From Phoronis australis (Eukaryota > Phoronida > Phoronidae), in the NCBI GenBank assembly GCA_002633005.1, contig NMRA01000008.1, positions 688,985 through 752,984 on the forward strand: a stretch of DNA of 64,000 nt, read 5' to 3'. A model generated the notes under the pieces. The model searched no databases. It saw only the letters and a list, made by a program, of their open reading frames with translations, and was not told where the DNA came from. Shown here piece after piece: positions 38,540-64,000 of the stretch (positions within the stretch are counted from its first letter, which is position 1; the number at the start of each line of letters is the position of its first letter). The position numbers and the translations under genes were made by a program.

Positions 38540-38830
38540 AATCTTTTCTCGATGTTCAAATTTGCTCTGACATTCAGTTTCACCAAATGAGCACATTTAG
38601 AGTCATACATATCGCATACAAAGCTGCAACTTCGTCAAAAATCGAACTAAGCCTTTTACTCTCATGAAATCGCATGGGTATGAATTCAAACATCAAATTT
38701 TCCGTGATTTCTACTTTAAACAATATATACTTTTACTGAGGTAAATTCCATTCGTTCATAGATATTTGTGTATGTCTAATTATATTCTTGAAGTTAAGGT
38801 CTTACATATTTTTAATAAGGTCCAGTCCTG
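38540..38830 (+). repeat. Dispersed repeat family, copy 3 (partial)
   Basis: Blocks TGAATTCAAACATCAAATTT, ACTTTTACTGAGGTAAAT and CATAGATATTTGTGTA align with the end of copy 2. Confidence 0.5.
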
Positions 38831-39460
38831 GATGGGTGCCAGTTTCTTCACCCAAACAATAGTCCTAAACTAGTCCCAGGAATTTGAACCCATCATGATG
38901 TTTTGGATTTCGGGTCACCGGTAAAGGAACATTTTCGGTGCTGTGTGAAGTTTAGAGGTGCGGGTCTGAGATTTGTATCGCGGGTTTATGTTGTTGCTCC
39001 GGGACTTGGGTTTAGCTGAAATTTACAGACACAGCCATGGAATCGTTTGCTGGTTCTCCTTGTAAGAGATCAATTGAGGGTAACGTAAACTAATACGTCA
39101 CTGACAGAACAAGGATGAAGGGTTTATCGATTTGACACACTCCATAGTTGAAGATCTTTTTGGCCGGGTAACTAATGCGAAGACTTCCTTTTACTTCAAT
39201 CACTGAAACTTTCTTCATCATGACTGAAAAAATGAGTGGCGACAGTTTCGAAGTGTGCTAATCCAAGTCACGAAAGGGGATGTTTTCGGCACGGTCAGTG
39301 TCTGGTATAGATTTCTAGCACTTATAACTGATCACGAGTAATGAGAACAAAATTAAGGTAGAGTTCATACAATACACAACTTTCAATTTTCATAGTTTTC
39401 AACCTCACGTTTTAAAATTTATCTTCAGTACAGAAATAGTTTACAATAGAGCTCAAGTTA

Positions 39461-39545
39461 CAGTGGCGGATCTAGGATATCACAAGGGGGGGCCCAACAT
39501 TTTGTCCGGTTGGAAGCATTTGCGCAAACTGAACCACGAATGTNG
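39461..39545. mobile_element. Partial element with hAT-like end
   Basis: CAGTGGCGGATCTAGGATAT resembles the ends of the two MITEs above; the matching right end was not seen. A single N follows at 39544, so the break may be an assembly effect. Confidence 0.45.
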
Positions 39546-40817
39546 CTTGTAGTGTCTATTTTACAGTGATATAACAACAAATGCCTTCTTGAACGATATC
39601 ATGCTACACAACAAGTGTAGACAAATTTGAAAGCATAATGCGAATAGAAAACCAAACTGAAGTGTCGCATATCTGTAAATTCATTTATTGTGCATTCAAA
39701 AGGAGAGGGGGAAAGTGGTCAGTTCCTATTAATGTTTACTTTCGTGCTACGTTACTTGATTTTGTAGATTTAACGTATTATAACTAGGATTATTGTCACG
39801 GTGCGACATTAATAGACTCCGCGTTAGCGTTTTACTGGAATTGGTATGGAGAGTTGTGATAATAATCCCTTAGACGGCCGTAACCAACATTAAAAAGAAT
39901 TCTTTAAAGCTGCAGGAGAAATTACACGTAGATAATTTGCCGACCTTTGCACTACTTGACCCCTTCTGGGGCATTATGAGCCCTGATGAGGGAATAAGTG
40001 CAAACTCGATATGAAAAGTTTGGTTGGCTAAGAATCAAAGATGTCTTACATTAGGCAAAAATGCACCTAATGACCCCATGGTTTCACTAAAAGACTTTAG
40101 AATTGGAACTCAATTACATGTACCAAGCAGACAGGCAAATTTGAAGTGTCTAGCTCAAAATCTTAGTTTGCACTCAATGACATTTGACCTATCTTCCTGA
40201 TCGGAGAGTGGGATTGCTCAGTAAAGTAATGCATTTGACTGGCATGTACACTCACACCAGTGATTTCCATGAGATTAACAATTTTATTTCTGAAAAATTA
40301 GAGAAAAGACCTAGACCCCACAGTAAATTACAGGTACTAGATTAGATACATTTCGGTCTAAAGAACAAATGAGCAACCATGGATGATGTCTGTTATGTCA
40401 TCAATGTCTTTCATTTACGGAATCATTAATAGCCAACAACAAAGTTTGTTCAAAATCCACAAGCAAAGAAAAATAGCTGAATTATCAAAGAAAAGAATAA
40501 TAATCTGTCTAATGCAAATAAGATGCAATTCTACATACACTTATGTCAGTTCGTTAGTTCCTAGGTTTTGTTGACTTTTACTAAACATATCAATAATCTA
40601 CAAATTGAAGCTGACATGAACTTAGACTTAAATAATTGTGACAAAAACCAGTCCTACACATATATAAAACTTGATATTTCTTTTACAGGGTTCCTGCCCA
40701 CTGTGAAATCTCTATAGTCAACATTTTCCAAGAAATACAGATTCTGCATTATGATTTTAAAAATAAAATCATACTATTTATCAAGGCCAATAACCAATCC
40801 ATTACTATAATCCTTCA

Positions 40818-40823
40818 TTTATT
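40818..40823 (-). terminator. Candidate polyadenylation signal of the DOK gene
   Basis: AATAAA on the minus strand, about 970 bp after the DOK stop codon. A second one lies near 40278. Which one is used cannot be told from sequence. Confidence 0.25.
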
Positions 40824-41791
40824 TAGGATACAATATGGCGAACATGTGGAATTATAATTTTTCAGCATTCTTAGCCAAAACAAACATTGGGATAATTCCA
40901 CCCTGTTGCTAGCATCTAGTTAACATACAACATCTGCTGAAATTTATTATCACTTAATTGTAGTCACATACACGCAATCTCACTTGGTTGTTAAACTGGC
41001 CATCTGTAATTTATAGTACACTTGTGGTACCTAAAAATATCCTTATTTCACAACCTTCAATCTCATAATTGGAAGAACATTATACTCTTTTACTCCAACC
41101 AACAACAATGGGACACAACAGCTTTTGAAAAAGCTAAAAGACAGACAAGGTATCTCTTATCCTGATGTCTAAGTGTCTATTTCTTGCATCACTTCTTACA
41201 CAGCATTCACAAATATACAACTGTCTTCATCACCAGAATTAAAATAGCTGACAAAATGTATTGTTAAAAAAATAGATCAATAATCTCATAATTCTGTACT
41301 TTTGATTCGGCACATTCCTATAAATACTAGAATGGCTACAGTTTCTTCTGTTTTCACAACTTTTTCCAAAGAGTTTTTCCTCCTAATATCAAAATTCCAC
41401 GCCGAGTACAAAATACAGTCTTCCCTGATGATAATCACATTTCAGTCATTAGGGCACTGTCACACCAAAGGGATTTTCAGGTGTGCTTTCTGAAATGGAG
41501 GAAAAATGAGTGGCGCTGTGCAATCAGAGCAAAAATCATGTGGATGGCGTCGCAACCAAGCAGTCCTTTTCCACCTGTCTGCAGCCCATTCATCAAGATG
41601 CTCTGACAATTTTCAGATGTTCTGACAATAAGTTTAGATTGACAGAGTCTCAAGTGGTTATAAAACTGCAAGCAATTTGACTGACCGACTTGCTGCCATT
41701 AACACCCACGGTCTTTCTTGTGAATGACCTTTCAAGAGATTAACAGACCAACATTTCAGCTGACATGTGAATGTGGCATGAGACAAGACAA

Positions 41792-44704
41792 TCACTTTTT
41801 TAAATCCCCCTGTCCTACATAAGCGTACTCTCCCCCATCAGCGGTCTTGGCTGGTTCAGGCTCATCGTACAAATCTCCTTTTCCCATGTCTGCATCCCCA
41901 ACATGGGCGTATGTATCCAGATCTCCTTCTGACTTCTGCAATGTATGTCTCTCCTTGAAGTTCAGTTTATCGTAGAATTCTTCGTCATCATTTGGAGTGC
42001 ATTTCTTTACCTTGTCGGCAATCTGGTCCATGTCATTCCTGAGCACCATTCCACTGAACCTGTCAGATGCCTTTTGTTGCTTTTGCATGTTGCCATAATT
42101 TTCCTCCAGTGGGACTCGAGACAAGCCCTGGCTTCTCCACGCCGTGTCCTCTTGCTCTTTGCTGGCTTGTGAGTATATCTCCCCGTAGCTATCCTCCTCA
42201 CCTGGCACTGCATATAATGCTGTTGACGTCTTGTCAGCCTTTGGCTGTGGCTTCAAAATTCCTTTTGTCGGCTTTTGAGGCACAGGTGGGTGAAACTTGG
42301 TTGCTGGTTGTTTAACGTCTGTTTCAGCTTTTGAGCTCTTTGTGGGTTGAGTAACATTTTCGTAACTCTGAAATTTACGAGGAGGAGCAACTGGTGATTT
42401 TCTTTCCACCGAGACAGGTGGCTCCCTCTCAGGAACTGTTGACACATTCCTCGGATGTAAATTCGAGCTTTGGTCTCCTGTTGTGCGGCGTTTTACGACA
42501 TTGATTCTACTGTTTATTGAAGCTTGAATTTCATTGCCCTGCAGGGTCTTAAGAATGAAGATGCCTTCCCCCGACAAACACTTACGACCAGCCTCGAATG
42601 TAAAGCTCGTTTTAGATTTGCCATACCTTCGTATGTAACGGAACGGAAAGACGTAAAGCACATTCAAATTATCCCTCTTTTCAGCTAAGGAAATGTTCAT
42701 TGTGTTGACACTAAGTAAATACTCTCCACGTAGATTGCAACGTACTGCCGACTCGTTTTCACTGACTTCAACAACATAAATGTCAGCTGAAAAAAAAACA
42801 TTGCATGCGCTTGATTAGTGACAAATGAAATCATGTCTATGAGTGGCATGAAGGTTTTAATATTGACAAGAAAGCCGCAATACAAATGAATACGCATCTC
42901 AAGTCAGAAGAACAGGATATCATCACTGTTTCTGATGTATGCCGACCAATAACAGTCACAAGTAGTGTTTAATCCGGGGACCAACATCTCATTCACTCGC
43001 AGTATAACTGAAAAGCAATTTTTAATTTCTGATATTTTTAAAAAAGATTATATACTAAATTCATGAATTCAACCTAAATAAGAGCAAACTTTAAAAAAAG
43101 ACAAAATCCATCATGGATTGTTAATTAACTAGAGATAAACGGCTTACACTTTTCAGCAGGTTCATACAATAGGTTCTCATCAAATGTAACATCATCTATC
43201 GAGTCTTGGCTATCGGATTTCATCATGGTTGCTGAGGTCATCGCTGCTGATTGGGCGATCGACTCACGCATACTCTCGATGACTTTAACCCAGTTGTGGC
43301 AATCAAACTCGCTTTCTGTTGAGAACAAAAAACTCTTGTCTTTTGCAACTATGTGAAAAGTGTTCTCTCGATTCTTGACTTGCTTGCGTTCCACGACATC
43401 AATATCTGCCAGATGAAGAGTCAGTGATGGAGGATGTTTTTCATTTGACTCGCTTTTGTAGATATCCAGTTTGGTTATTTTATCTTCACCTGTGTGAAAT
43501 ACACACCATTGCTTGTGCCACTTGACCTACGGCAAAAGTTTGCATTATAAAAATTATACAGAATTGGTTAAACGCACGACACTTTTCATTGTTCACAATC
43601 TTTATTCCGTTACGTTGGTACCTTCGGAACAAAACTCTACTCGCAACTCAACATAGAAAAAGTAACTGACCTAGCAACATAATTAAAAGACACACGATAT
43701 TTCGAAACATACTTCTTTCATTCTCAAGTGAAGATAAAATGACGCAGTAATGCCACCACAGAGCATAAGCTGATGACACACACAGTGGGACACGGTGGGT
43801 GTAAAAGTTAGAATAACTTGGCGGCAGTTTTTCCTGTACACAAAATACTTTGAACACTCAAACATGTTCACGATTAATAACTTTCAATGGTATAATTAGC
43901 TCAATCTCTCTGAATGTTTGAATGAACGCAAAGAAACAGAGAGGTTGAGCAGAAATTGTTGAAAATTAATAACCGTGAACACAGTTGTGTTTTCAGCAAA
44001 TAATTTAAAAACTTGCTAAATAAAACACAATTACACAGAGAAAGTATGTGAAAAATGTCAAAACACTGCTAGTGAACTTAATTGTATTTTCGGTTTGCAG
44101 AAAGCGCTGAAGATTAGAGCAAGAATATAGTACCACCCAAGGGCCCTCAATGCCTTGGTTTTGGGGCTAAATATCGACCCCATTCCCCCATGGATTACAC
44201 AAAATTCCACTCATCAGGCCCCAAAATTCCCCTCCAAAGATTAAAAAAAAAAAACTCCTTCAGGTTAATATCACCTCTGCACAAAGCTAGTTTTGGCTAA
44301 CCTGAGGGTCTGACTGAGGAATTGCACCGATGAGAGTTGGTGATGTACCAGGGATGGAACTGGTGACCCTAATCTCAGANAGCATGACGCGCCACACAAG
44401 AGAATACCATGGCGCGTTCACAACAATCCGTAGCCTGCTCGGGAGGAGATAAGACCCAAAGTCAAAAGACCAAAAATCTTTTAGTGATAAACACTGTTCG
44501 AATAACAGGTCCCTACCATGGCTGTGCCTGTGGTAATGGAATCGTGTTGGGTCTGGTGCTCTGTCTCTGACAGTTGGGCAGCGAATTGTGCATAAGTTCT
44601 CACGTGATAGCGCATTAAAGAACTGCTACAGTCGTGATAATTCTCACCTTGAGAGTTCCTTTGAAGTAATGATAAACGTATCCTCTCTTAATAACCTGAG
44701 CCAT
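41792..44704 (-). CDS. DOK1/2/3-type docking protein, three coding exons
   Basis: DOK proteins are membrane-recruited adaptors; tyrosine kinases phosphorylate them and they then bind RasGAP, Crk or Nck to restrain signalling. Exons on the minus strand: 44704-44648 (19 codons), 43526-43148 (126 codons + 1 nt) and 42786-41792, giving 476 residues, close to human DOK1 and DOK3. An N-terminal PH domain (about 4-115) has VKRGY-like KRGYVYHYFKG, WHKQWCVF and HNWVKVIESMRESI. An IRS-type PTB domain (about 147-250) has LRGEYLLSVN, FPFRYIRRYG and FTFEAGRKC. The tail has many tyrosines: YENV 287, YAVP 337, YGEI 346, YGNM 376, YDKL 417, YAHV 438, YDEP 452 and YAYV 466. YAVP and YDEP fit the YxxP type that recruits RasGAP or Crk SH2 domains. 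Proline-rich PPVPQKP could bind SH3. The YxxP motifs favour DOK1-3 over DOK4-6. Confidence 0.93.
44290..44420 (-). mobile_element. Possible tRNA-derived SINE fragment
   Basis: On the minus strand GTGGCGCGTCATGCT is followed about 20 bp later by CACCAGTTCCATCCCTGG, an A-box/B-box-like arrangement with a 5-bp T-stem. An N at 44380 interrupts it. It lies in the first DOK intron. Confidence 0.4.
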
Positions 44705-45087
44705 TGAATTTGATCTTATATAACAGCTAGGCCTACTACTATAATTGGCAATGGCAGGCTGAACAAGACACGGAACAAGGAAGTGCCTTTCTTTATAATC
44801 TCAAACCCTCATCAAAAACCCGTTTTCCAAATATAAGCTGTAACAGTTCAAAATAAGTTATGTAAAAGAGAAAAAGTTGAAATACTAATTGATTATTTTA
44901 CTTTTGTAATGAAATATACGCCTTCTGTAATTATCCTTCGTATTTGCAACGAGATGGTGAAAGTCAGCGCTCCTCGTGTCAACTGAAAATCTTAATTTTA
45001 CGTCGTGTTCACGGTTTTCCTTTACGCCGTCCTAGCAAGTTAGAATTTGCATGTGTTATCAGAGCAGATTCTCTACAAAGTCTGGCG
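44705..45087. promoter_or_regulatory. Shared head-to-head promoter region of DOK and DDX41
   Basis: Only 383 bp separate the two start codons, which face away from each other. The interval must hold both 5' UTRs and both transcription starts, unless further non-coding exons lie elsewhere. It is AT-rich on the DOK side; no clear TATA box or CpG island was recognised. Confidence 0.6.
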
Positions 45088-60677
<15,590 letters not shown>

Positions 60678-61166
60678 TGCATCAGTGACTTGTATGGTTG
60701 GCTGTGGATTATACGACCTGGGAATACTGTGTGTAGGAGGGCAATCAGCTGTGTGCAGCAGTGTTGTTTTGGCAAGCATTGTTAATGGAGAGTGAATGGT
60801 GTCAGAGCACGAGACGTGAAGAATACCGCGTAGCGATACTTGGCAAACAGCAGTTCATACGATGAGAATGTTGTGGCTTGCATTGTTGACTATCATGTAA
60901 AGTTAATGGTCTCGGAACATGAGGCACAATATGCTCTTAGTGAGCGGCATTACTGACTGTGATGCATCAGAGATTTGTATAGCTTGGTTGCAGCCAAAAT
61001 TACACTTTCTTACTGTATTGACTTATTTATTTGGAAGGTTACCTTGTCTCATAGGTGTTGCTTCAGCAATTCCCATTTACTATGAACTAAGACCCAGCGC
61101 AGTGTATGCCGGCTGTGAGAGTATAAATGTGTTGCTGTTACTCAGTAGACATCAGCATGTAATTAA

Positions 61167-61172
61167 AATAAA
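61167..61172 (+). terminator. Candidate polyadenylation signal of DDX41
   Basis: AATAAA about 490 bp after the DDX41 stop codon, within the degenerate repeat region. Confidence 0.45.
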
Positions 61173-61510
61173 AGAGAATTGTTGAGAGAAATTCGTGTCC
61201 TTATTGGTAGGGACAGCCTCCATTGCTAAGTTACTTGACTTCTTTTCTATGACTGACCATGAGCCAGAATAGATCCTAGCAACCTAGTCTTTCTCTGGTA
61301 GTAGTCTATGGTTTGTATTGTTGGCAGTGAAGACTGGGTGGTCTTGTAACATTTAGTGTGAAGGAGTTCTTAGCATACAGCAGCGCACTCTGGTGGTAAA
61401 TTGGTGGATTTTATTGTTCGCAGTGGAGAGTGTATGGTCATGGAACATTAGGACCAAGGAGTTCTTGGCAAGGCTGGTGGTTTTATTGTTGGCAGCGGAG
61501 AGTTTCTTCG

Positions 61511-63232
61511 GGGGTTGGAATTTTCCTCTTTTTTTCGTCTCTTCTTATCATTTTTTTACTTTATTTCTGCAAAAACATTTATTTCACCTAAATTTTACAA
61601 CTCAAAAAATATTTCTGTCACTCTAGCCTATTTTCTTGTGGAACAATACATCACCTGGAAAATTTTCCTCTGTTTTGGTCATTGGTCATTTCAAGCCCTA
61701 TTTCATACTAGATGCAATAAGTTCTGGGTATACAGCATCACTGTGATGTTCTCTCAGTGTATTCACATTCAATGGCCATTATTTGTAAACCTGAATGCCA
61801 GAAAAAGTTTAAGATACAGAACAAGTGGACAAAAGAATTCAGACAAAAGATTTATCGTGTATGTAGTTATCATCACCTATGCAGGGACATGGCGCACACC
61901 CCACGTCAACACAGTCCAAACGACGGGCGCGGGTTGTGAAATTTGTCAAAATCAGGCTTTGCCATTTTGTCTTTTACACGTCATTGTAATTACACGACAC
62001 CTGTTGCACAGTATTGTGAGCCGACCCTGTTATAGTTACCAAAACGATATCGGGTCGGGGAAACCGCGGCGAGGCCACCAACCACGCGGCGGGTAAAAAG
62101 ATAATCCAAAGACCCGACCTACCTCTGTCACTCCGAGTCTCCTGACAGACACACCGAAAACTGGATCATTTGACCTGCAGTCGGCCCGGGGCTCACGGCC
62201 GTCGCATTGCGCTGAACCACATTCAATGGCCGCGCCGCACTCCGGTTTCCACACTCATAGTTGGCTGCCGGAGCTCCGTCATCGGTGGTGGATTTAGTAA
62301 CTAAGTAAGCAAGCAAGTAAAATGTTTATTTTACTTAATGTTTATTTTACTTCGGTATAAAATAGTTTAATAGCAAAACAATAGCACAAGTGCTCAATAG
62401 TGATCGATATAAAATGAGAAATCAACTTGTACTGAAAAGAGGTAGTCTAAGAGCTATGCAAATAAACTATACAAAGTTTAACATACTATGATGACTTATC
62501 AAGCATCAAACAGCATACTTTGACAGCGCAGGTATTGTTGGCATTCACAAGCTTAGGACATTAATTATGCCTACAGCATCTAAACATCATGCGGAGTGAA
62601 GTTTGATTTGGGCAGTTGATGGTCTACGACGACTGATCATAAAACAAATTTTAAGGGCCAGCGATATTGAATCTTGGGCTTTCGATAGGAACATAATCAA
62701 TTTCACTGATAAAACCGTCTCCGGCAGTGAACGCTCCACAGGCATTTGTGACAGGTTTCGACACCAGTAAAGCACGGGAAAGGTAGTCGAATGCTTTTAG
62801 TGACAATTCAAATTAGAATTAAAAAACCGATCTATGAGCCTTAAGAAAACATCTTCACAACTAAAACCTTTTCTAACTGAGGAGGCACGGCAGAGGTTTT
62901 CAGTAAAAATTTCGTACACATGTAGTTGTTTACACATAAGTCTTTCAAAAGCTTGATTTACAGTGGATAAAACACTGGCACGCGTGTAACATGCCATGTC
63001 CAACTTTCACCTTTTTGAAAACAGAGTGGCTGAGCCGCTGATGTGCGGTCACGGGCATGGATCGACTGCATGCTTTGGTGGTTGACAAGAGTTGAGGTGC
63101 CTTTAGTTTACGAACTTCCCAACTCTTCTAGGTAGCGCTGCGGCGATCTCTGAACTGGTTTCCTGCACGCCACTGCCCCGCCGATCATTCAAGAACCAGT
63201 CTAACAACATTTGGGCAGCCATATTGTCAAAG
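61511..63232. other. Interval between DDX41 and the SRSF10-like gene
   Basis: No exon recognised. A GC-rich patch with many CpG lies at about 62040-62290 (for example GGCCGCGCCGCACTCCGG), unlike the AT-rich surroundings. Just after it (62318-62352) is a short repeat of AAAATGTTTATTTTACTT. The last few hundred bases probably hold the SRSF10-like promoter and 5' UTR. Confidence 0.45.
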
Positions 63233-63297
63233 ATGTCACGCTACTCAAGGCCTCCTAATACTTCTCTTTATGTGCGCAACGTCGCCCCAGGAACTAG
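63233..63297 (+). CDS. SRSF10: First coding exon of an SRSF10/SRSF12-like SR splicing factor (partial)
   Basis: SR proteins bind pre-mRNA through an RRM and use an arginine/serine-rich tail to modulate splicing; SRSF10 (SRp38) acts as a repressor when dephosphorylated. The exon is 65 bp: ATG at 63233, 21 codons plus AG, then donor ACTAG|GTAGTT. It encodes MSRYSRPPNT, the RNP2-like LYVRNV and APGT. This start and the boundary inside the TR codon match SRSF10/12, where the N-terminus begins with a near-identical MSRY-RPPNTSL. No second RRM exon was found before the window ends, so the gene continues to the right. SRSF10 and SRSF12 cannot be separated from this exon. Confidence 0.87.
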
Positions 63298-64000
63298 GTA
63301 GTTGCTGTTATCTGTGACATAGAATTGATCAGTTCTTGTAAATTACTTACCTAGGACGTTATGATTAAACGTTTTGGTTTATGAAACCGCCCGTGAGTGA
63401 GAGCTAGTTCTCGCCACAGGCGTCCTCAGGCTCAGCTTCTGATCGTCCCCAATACACTATATAATACTACAAGGTATGACACTCCGAGTGTCATACCTTT
63501 AGTATTATATGTAGTGTATTGGGGACGATCAGAAGCTGAGGACGCATGTGGTTCTCACATGAGCCATGACTGACGACGACGTACAAAATTTGAGTTCCCA
63601 TTTCTGAATTGCATGTATAGATATATCCAAATTTTACTCAAAAAGAGTCCGTGGACATGTGGATTTTTCTACCCAGGCAAGCACAATCACTGAATCTTAG
63701 CTACCCTGGTTCTCAAAAGGATTGCCAAATTGTCTTTGCTGTCAGTGACATAAACATTTTGAAACATTTGCCAAAGAGCCCAAACTCCCACAGACAGCTT
63801 AAGGCTAAGTTGCTTTAATGCCACTCTTAGGACAGTCTTGGGTTATTCGAAATTTTACACCACCCCGGTCTATGCTGGTCATTAAACTTATATGGACAAT
63901 TAGAGCTTACTGAGGTGCATGCTAAATCTGGGAGTCAACTGACACTCAACTCCCCCGTTAATCCATTAAAGTGAAAAACATTTTAAAAAATGTCATTTGG
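63298..64000 (+). other. Start of SRSF10-like intron 1
   Basis: No coding exon is recognised. The only clear structure is the long foldback at 63420-63545. Confidence 0.6.
63420..63545. mobile_element. Near-perfect foldback (hairpin) element
   Basis: Two arms of about 62 bp are reverse complements with few mismatches (GCGTCCTCAG...CTGAGGACGC) and meet at GACACTC/GAGTGTC with almost no loop. The similarity extends weakly beyond the arms (CCACA beside GCGTCCTCA on the left, CATGTGG on the right). It fits a foldback MITE; no target-site duplication was recognised. Confidence 0.8.

Larger units (their letters stand above)
38840..41791. other. 3' flank and 3' UTR of the DOK gene
   Basis: The part next to 41791 is presumably DOK 3' UTR on the minus strand. 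The rest is AT-rich and non-coding. 40820-40870 resembles the left end of the 952-bp MITE at 52393. Confidence 0.45.

Noticed and set aside
61515-62096. 193-codon plus-strand frame after DDX41
   Set aside because: No domain or composition typical of protein; it runs from AT-rich flank into the GC-rich patch. Could still be a repeat-derived frame.

Overview
The window is nuclear DNA of a bilaterian animal, not a microbe. Coding exons are short and separated by AT-rich introns with GT-AG borders, and the intergenic DNA is full of small inverted-repeat transposon relics, minisatellites and microsatellites. The gene content (Nkx6, a DOK adaptor, EFCAB9, DDX41, SRSF10) fits an invertebrate, perhaps a deuterostome, but the species cannot be named from sequence alone. 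The assembly has one run of 800 N (17762-18561) and isolated single N at 3049, 28550, 39544 and 44380.

Layout. 1-6288: no gene seen; several foldback MITEs and one near-perfect duplication that looks like an assembly join. 6289-23642 (+): an Nkx6 homeobox gene in three coding exons, encoding 256 residues. 24170-31032: gene-poor, with a compound microsatellite, a 32-bp minisatellite and a pair of inverted MITE copies. 31033-38339 (-): EFCAB9, four coding exons, 209 residues with three EF-hand loops; it is the calcium sensor of the sperm CatSper channel. 41792-44704 (-): a DOK1/2/3-type docking protein, three coding exons, 476 residues (PH, IRS-type PTB, tyrosine-rich tail). 45088-60677 (+): DDX41, a DEAD-box helicase, fourteen constitutive coding exons, 612 residues. 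63233-63297 (+): first coding exon of an SRSF10/12-like SR splicing factor that runs off the right edge.

The genes are unrelated in function except that DDX41 and SRSF10 both act in RNA processing. DOK and DDX41 are head to head with 383 bp between their start codons, so they probably share a promoter region. From memory, DOK3 and DDX41 are also neighbours in the human genome, which suggests old linkage.

The most unusual feature is in DDX41. The 5' splice site of exon 4 has been copied in an in-frame array of 42-bp units (48520-48790), giving five GT donors and one GC donor. It is followed by a second, diverged copy of the exon end whose conserved core differs only by synonymous changes. A separate 78-bp in-frame cassette-like exon lies just upstream.
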